Shown: one piece after another, positions 59,108 through 64,000 of the stretch | Position numbering within the stretch: position 1 is the first letter of the stretch | Layout: each line of letters starts with the position of its first letter | Source of the DNA: Volutella citrinella | Lineage: Eukaryota; Ascomycota; Sordariomycetes; Hypocreales; Nectriaceae | Length of the DNA: 64,000 bases | Reading direction: 5' to 3' | Assembly: GCA_034401135.1 (NCBI GenBank) | Contig: JAWZSP010000002.1 | Location: 3,038,001 to 3,102,000, forward strand | Program-made: the position numbers and the translations under genes | Notes under the pieces: model-generated | Database searches by the model: none | What the model was told of the DNA's origin: nothing | What the model saw: the letters and a program-made list of their open reading frames with translations, nothing else

Positions 59108-59444
59108 GGTGCTTGGCTATAAAAACCAATGGTAGATTCCTTTGTAGTTATCCGCAGTGACTCTGATTGTCGGGAATGTTTCTTTACAATTTATACAGTG
59201 GTAGAGTCAGATGGAGATCGTGGAGAAGGGATGGGGCGACGACCCGGAGTATGGGGGACCTGGGGCAGTGGTGGGTCAAACGGGACCGAGCCTCGGCTCC
59301 GTTACAGTGGGGCACATCCGAGCAGGCAATGTGAAAACAACCCCCCAAGCTTCTCTCAAGAATCCCCTCCTCACCGCGAGGGAACAAGAAATCGTGTCCA
59401 TCACGCGTAAATCAATAAATTAATTTCTCACAGTGCAGCTCAAA
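59108..59444. promoter_or_regulatory. Bidirectional promoter of the two SKL genes
   Basis: 337 bp between divergent ATGs of the GST-kappa and SDR genes. It holds a CCAAT box (59126-59130), a TATAAAAA element (59118-59125), and at 59286-59296 the sequence CCG-AGCCT-CGG, an inverted CCG-N5-CGG that contains CCTCGG. CCTCGG is the core bound by the Zn2Cys6 regulators FarA/FarB (A. nidulans) and CTF1 (Fusarium) in fatty-acid/peroxisome genes, from established knowledge. Function here is inferred from the site and the PTS1 products. Confidence 0.6.
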
Positions 59445-60581
59445 ATGGCCTCCAAGCCCGTTGCTCTCGTCGTTGGTGCATCTCGTGGCATTGGCCGCCA
59501 AATCGCCGTCGACCTCGCAAAGAATGGCTATGCTGGTTCGTCCGTCTTCGCTCGTCTTACATGACATGCCATGACTGACGCGTGTGGTGATCCAAGTTGT
59601 CGTGGCCGCCAAGACGGTCTCCGATCCCTCCCAGGCTGACGAGGCATTCCCCCCGAACCCCAATTCCCCAAAATCCACAATCTCAACCGTGGCTCGTGAG
59701 ATCACTGAGGCCGGCGGCGACGCGACAGCGATACAGGTCGACGTTCGCTTTACAGAGAGCATAGAAGCGCTCGTCGCAAAAACAGTTTCAGTAAGCCGCT
59801 AACTATTTTACCCAACTGGCCTCGGAGCTGGAATGATAACACGCCCGCCTTCACCCAAAAGGTCTATGGACGGCTAGATGTTCTCGTCTACAATTCGGGC
59901 GCTGTCTTCTGGGCCTCTGTGGCCAACACTCCCACCAAACGCTTCCAGCTGATGCAACGCATCAACCCAGACGGTCTCTACGCAACCGTCCAAGCAGCTC
60001 TCCCCCACCTTGGCTCCAAGGGTCGCATCATCGTCGTCAGCCCGCCCATCTACAGCCGGTTCTTCCGCGGAAAGACGGCATATGCCATGGGCAAGGTTGG
60101 TATGAGTGTGCTCACAAAAGGACTGGCTGTGGATTTTGAGCGTGAAGGCCGATCCGAAATGGCCATCACGAGCATATGGCCAGCTGTCGTATGTACCGCC
60201 TCCTCCTCCTCCTCCCCCGGGCCTAGTAGCCCACGCCTTGACGATCCAAATCTAATCTTTGTCAAGGCAATCGAGTCTGCAGCAACAGAGAAATTCACTA
60301 CTGCAGACCCGGAAGAACTCAAGGACCTTCGGAGGGCCACGATATTTTCCGACGCGATCCTTGCCATCCTGAGGGCGCCAGCATCCGTCGTCAACGGCGA
60401 GCTTCTCCTCGACGAGGACTTCCTACGGGAATACGCCCAGGTCACGGATTTCTCAAAGTACAGCGTTGTGCCAGGCTCAACTCCTCGCCGGATGCTCCCG
60501 CAAAAGCTTCCAGATCTCACCGTCGCAGAGCAGGCAGATGAAGGGCGGCGATACGATAGCACCAAATCTTCCAAGCTGTAA
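59445..60581 (+). CDS. HSDL2-like short-chain dehydrogenase with C-terminal SKL
   Basis: NAD(P)-dependent classical SDR resembling the dehydrogenase half of HSDL2. Four exons (59445-59535, 59597-59790, 59862-60188, 60267-60581) give 308 aa. Rossmann motif LVVGASRGIGRQIAV replaces the usual TGxxxGxG threonine by Val; the segment VYGRLDVLVYNSGAVFW holds the NSG equivalent of NNAG. The catalytic YxxxK is at TAYAMGKVGMS, with SPPIYS upstream typical of HSDL2 rather than the standard Ser. The protein lacks the SCP2 domain of full HSDL2. It ends KSSKL, so SKL is a PTS1 signal. It shares a promoter with the GST-kappa gene. Substrate is not known; a fatty-acyl or lipid role in peroxisomes is inference from the family. 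Confidence 0.93.
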
Positions 60582-60904
60582 TCCAACTGTGCGGGGGTGG
60601 TTTTTTTTTTCTCATATATGTTGCAAGATAGGAATCTGTACAGGCGGTCTTGAATGAAGAAGAAAGAGACCCCCATGTAGTTTGAATACCTTTAAAACCA
60701 CAGCACACTCCACGTTCTATAACCGTGATTCGGCACAAAAATGAGACCACCAACTCCAAAGACACGTTTGTACATATGACCCCCAAACCGAGGCCCTTGT
60801 CGATATCCCCTTGTCAATAAAATGTTTTACCACGCTTTCATCAATGGTCAATCAATGCTGTAGCGCCTAGACAGACGACGGCTCACTTCTCATCTCTCCA
60901 TTCA
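60582..60904. other. Convergent intergenic region, SDR/YTA7
   Basis: 323 bp holding the two 3' UTRs. A T10 run lies at 60601-60610, just after the SDR stop. An AATAAA on the plus strand at about 60816 could end SDR transcripts. No further feature is seen. Confidence 0.5.
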
Positions 60905-63900
60905 CTACACCTGGCTCAGCGGCCCCATTGTCTGCATGCTTTCAATGTCACCAATCGTGTCGTTGAACACTCGTGTGACATGGTCGAGAACTCTCATGCG
61001 GTTCCATTCGTGCCGGCTGCGCCAGATCTCGTCCATGAGCTCGCGGTTGATTTGCTCTAGCTGCTCAATGGTACAGCCCCCGGTACCATCCGTCACCATA
61101 TGCAGGAAGCCCTCCACCGCGCCCTGGACCGACAATGGCTGCGAGGCAGAGTTCGAGGACCCCGAATTGCGAATAGGAGACTCATCTGTTTGATTGTCGT
61201 TCAGCAGGTTGACGATACCAGGACCGTGAGGCTTGGAGCTGCCGGAGCTGGGGCCAGAGTGGTGTGACGATGATAGACTGCCACCGAGGTTCACGCCGCC
61301 TGGCTCTTGGTTGGCTCGTAGAGCTTGCGCCTGAGAATGCGGCCAAGGCTCGTCGCTAGGCGTTTGCTGGCTGGGGAGGGGATACGTGTCGGGGATATCG
61401 CCATCGTTATCATACTCGCCCGCCTGAGGTTCCACGTGGACCCCGTTTGTTACCTGGGTGCTAAAGTTGGATGATAGATTGGTAGACGGGTCGGATGTCT
61501 TTGTCGTGGAGGCTTCGTTGATAACCTCGGACGGGGTGACTCCGGGGGGAAGCGATGTAACCGCAGACTTCTGCGATATCTGTGTCATGGCTGTGGGAGC
61601 CACGCTAGCTTGGTCTTGGGACTTCGGCGGCGGTCCCATGTCCGAAGCCAGCTGCGTATCCTCCTCGACACCACTCATCGTGACATCACCATCTCCAGAC
61701 GGCACCGTCGTCCCGTTGCTCAACGCGTGAGGTCCGTGGCCGTTGCTTCCTTCCTGTCCATTCGACAGGGGGCTCCTGACCTGGAAGCGTGCGGTCGTGG
61801 TTGATCCAGGAACCGCCTCGCCCAAGGTGACAGGACCCTGGGAGTCGCTATCGTTGCCTCCGCCGAGATCAGATTGGACTCGGTCAACGAGGGACTGCAT
61901 CGTCCTCCTCTTCCGCTCTTTCTCTGCTGAGGCCTTGGCACGCTGAATCTGGCGCTGATGGAGTGCCTCCCAATCAACATGAGCTGTGCTGGCTTCGATA
62001 CTAGCGACGTCAACCTCGACATTGCTGAGAAGCTCATTGGCTTTCAGCGTGCGCTCCTTGTCTCCGATGTTTTTGGCATCCTTTGCAAGCGCTTTAATGT
62101 CAAACAAGAAATCCTTGGGGCGTGCGTAGAAGCCATTCGACAGACGCTCCTCGATGGTGGTAGTTTCCAAGTTGTAATAGCACTTTCCGGTGGCCGTATC
62201 CCTCAGGACATCCTTGTCATGCTTGTCCTTGACGATTTCGAAGGGCCGGATCTGCGGTCCTTCGAGATCAGGGCGAACGTAATTGGGGTCCGCCTCCATG
62301 AAAAGGTAGTCGATTTGAGCTTGGGGGATAACAGGTTGCCTAAACTTCTTGTAACGTCGGTTGATTTGATCCATGATGGGCTGCAGCTGTATCTTGAGGC
62401 CGTTGAGGATTTGGTGGTCCTTCTTCTGGAGAGCCTTCATCTCCGCCTTGGTTGGGGGTAGCGGTTCAATCTTGGGAGCAACCGGCAACTCTTCGAGCAC
62501 TCTCTTCTTTCGATTCTCAGGGTCGGGAAACTCGCCAGGCTTCAGCTTGATATAGTTGAGCGTTGTGGCGAAGAATTCCATTCGATTTGTCTAGCCATGT
62601 GTCAGCCTTTGTATATTTACACCGGGTTGACGAGACTTACTCTCTCTGGTCTTGGGATCTCCATCCTGTTCTTTCGAGAGAACCCAAAGAGGTCCCGGAA
62701 CAGCTCAGCGGGGATTTCATTCTTATCAGATTCCGCAGTGGCAAGGAGGAGAATCGGATCAGTTGGGGGGATCGACCTCAGCATCGTCTGGAAGGTAACG
62801 AGGGCGGTGGTGCCCTGAAGAGACGCAAACCAAGCTTCAATGTTGGGAATGTAAATGACACTGGGCTTGTGTCGTCGTACTTCGGTGAAAAGACTGACGA
62901 TTACTTGTTCCACGGGCTTTGAACCAGTTAGCTTGTGTCAATCATCTTTTTCAATACTAGACTTACCCGTCCGTCACCCAGCAAACTAGGAAGATCGAAG
63001 TTTTGCACGTGCACACCCTCAAAATAATGGAGGATTGCAGAAGAGATGTAGCCTTGGCCCATGCCACCGGCACCGTAGATGATGAAGCGAGGGCGAAACA
63101 CACGGGCCCGCTCGAATTCTTGGTGCAGCTGCTCTCTGCCAAATCCATGGTCCGCGTCCTCAAACTGCTCATACATGGCCTCCTCCAGTGCAGTCATTTT
63201 CTTCTTGCGGGGCAGCAGCTCATCCAAAGCCTGCTTTGCATTGCCAAACTGTGCGCGAAGGAGGGGCTCGATTGACTTTGGTAGTGGCCGAGCACCTGAT
63301 GTAGCTGAGCGTTCCGACGAGGGAATGAGCTTCTTCACGGATATCATGAAGTCTGTGGCATGCACGTTGATGTTTTCAGGCTTGACCACAAGCTTCTCCT
63401 TTGACGAGTAGATTTGAGGGTACGTGCGCTGGATGGCGTTGAGCGCAGCCTCCGTGCAGAGCGCACGCAGGTCAGCACCGCCGTATCCTTTGGTGTTCTC
63501 CGCAAGGGCATCCTTGAACTTGTCGGACAGGCCCCAGTCCTGGGTATGGATGTTGAGGATAGACCTGCGCCCCTCGATGTCTGGAAGAGGGAAGTAGAAC
63601 TCTCGGTCGAAACGGCCTGGTCGGCGAAGCGCCGGGTCAATGTTGTCAGGGCGGTTGGTTGCGCCAATGACAATTACTTGACCTCGGCCATCCATGCCAT
63701 CCATAAGAGCCAGGAGCGTCGACACGATGGAGGCATGGATCTGCTCCTGCTTGCTGGATCTAACAGGCGCGAGACCGTCAATCTCGTCGAAAAAGATGAT
63801 GCTCGGCTGCGTCTTCCTGGCCTCCTCGAAAAGCAATCGAAGTTGCTTCTCGGCTTCGCCAACCCACTTGCTCAAAGCATCGGCACCCTTTCGCATGTAA

Positions 63901-64000
63901 AAGGAAATCTTTCGACCGCCAGAGCCAACCGAGTTCGCCAAGGCGCGCGCGAGGAGAGTTTTACCTGTACCAGGAGGGCCGTGGAACAGGACACCCCTTG
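60905..64000 (-). CDS. YTA7: YTA7/ATAD2-type AAA ATPase with bromodomain-like region (5' partial)
   Basis: Histone-interacting chromatin ATPase; the 5' part is beyond the window. Visible exons: 64000-62967, 62916-62641 and 62590-60905, with introns of 50 bp each. From the right edge, AAA1 has Walker A GPPGTGKT, Walker B IIFFDEIDGLAP, sensor ATNRPDNIDPALRRPGRFD and the C-terminal lid. The second AAA-like module is degenerate: at the Walker A position it reads YGAGGMGQGY, with no GK(T/S), then IYIPNIEAWF and LLLATAESD. This inactive AAA2 is typical of the ATAD2 family. The last exon has a divergent bromodomain-like block (about NGFYARPKDFLFDIKALAKDA) and a disordered Ser/Gly/Gln-rich tail before a C-terminal helical domain. 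A split active/inactive AAA pair places it in the YTA7/Abo1/ATAD2 group. Confidence 0.93.

Noticed and set aside
47162..60581. A possible secondary-metabolite cluster: Zn2Cys6 factor, transporter, ketosynthase, SDR and GST within 13 kb
   Set aside because: The ketosynthase is a stand-alone mitochondrial CEM1 type, with no AT or ACP domain and a CEM1-like start. A CBP3 gene lies between, and the SDR and GST are HSDL2-like and kappa-class proteins with PTS1 signals. No backbone PKS, NRPS or terpene enzyme is present.

Overview
The window is nuclear DNA of a filamentous ascomycete, most like a Sordariomycete and possibly Hypocreales; I could not test the order. The evidence is short GT-AG introns (mostly 50-120 bp) with CTGAC/CTAAC-type branch sites, GC-rich third codon positions, and orthologues typical of Pezizomycotina: a Zn2Cys6 factor, a double-WSC secreted protein, PDX1, an OPT transporter and NTO1. 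There are no operons, CRISPR arrays or phage. I recognised no tRNA, rRNA or intact transposon. Splice sites were placed by eye and checked for reading-frame continuity.

Layout. 1-4.4 kb: an ALKBH6-like dioxygenase (+) converging on a DFG10-type polyprenol reductase (-), then a WSC-domain secreted protein (-). 6.9-10.35 kb: eIF3a/TIF32 (-), whose ATG is cut off from the rest of the CDS by an intron. 14.6-15.0 kb: a G-protein gamma subunit (+) with a long, probably intron-containing leader. 17.0-19.9 kb: a SelW/Rdx-like CxxC protein (+) converging on the PP1 catalytic subunit GLC7 (-). 23.2-26.9 kb: NTO1-type PHD protein of NuA3 (-). 29.4-32.0 kb: a large LRR protein (-). 32.0-40.8 kb: an 8.8-kb stretch with no gene I can support. 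40.8-44.0 kb: an MRX15/TMEM223-like mitochondrial membrane protein (-) head-to-head with PDX1 (+). 47.2-54.3 kb: a Zn2Cys6 transcription factor (+) converging on an oligopeptide transporter (-). 55.1-57.9 kb: mitochondrial beta-ketoacyl synthase CEM1 and the bc1 assembly chaperone CBP3 (both +). 58.2-60.6 kb: a divergent pair, kappa-class GST (-) and HSDL2-like SDR (+), both ending in SKL. 60.9-64.0 kb: the 3' part of a YTA7/ATAD2 AAA-bromodomain ATPase (-), running off the right edge.

How the genes relate. Most are conserved housekeeping genes with no shared pathway. Three groupings deserve attention. Between 40.8 and 57.9 kb lie four nuclear genes for mitochondrial biogenesis (MRX15-like, PDX1, CEM1, CBP3). 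CEM1 makes the octanoyl-ACP precursor of lipoate and PDX1 carries a lipoyl domain. The GST-kappa/SDR pair shares a 337-bp promoter and both products carry a C-terminal PTS1 peroxisome signal. The promoter holds a CCG-N5-CGG element that includes CCTCGG, the core recognised by fungal fatty-acid regulators. The Zn2Cys6 factor and the OPT transporter are convergent neighbours, so regulation of one by the other is possible but unproven.

I did not find a convincing undescribed system. The best leads are the peroxisomal bidirectional pair, the apparently broken splice at the Fe-binding motif of the ALKBH6 homologue, the ATG-only coding exon of eIF3a, the 27-nt microexon of the OPT transporter, and the 8.8-kb gene-empty block.
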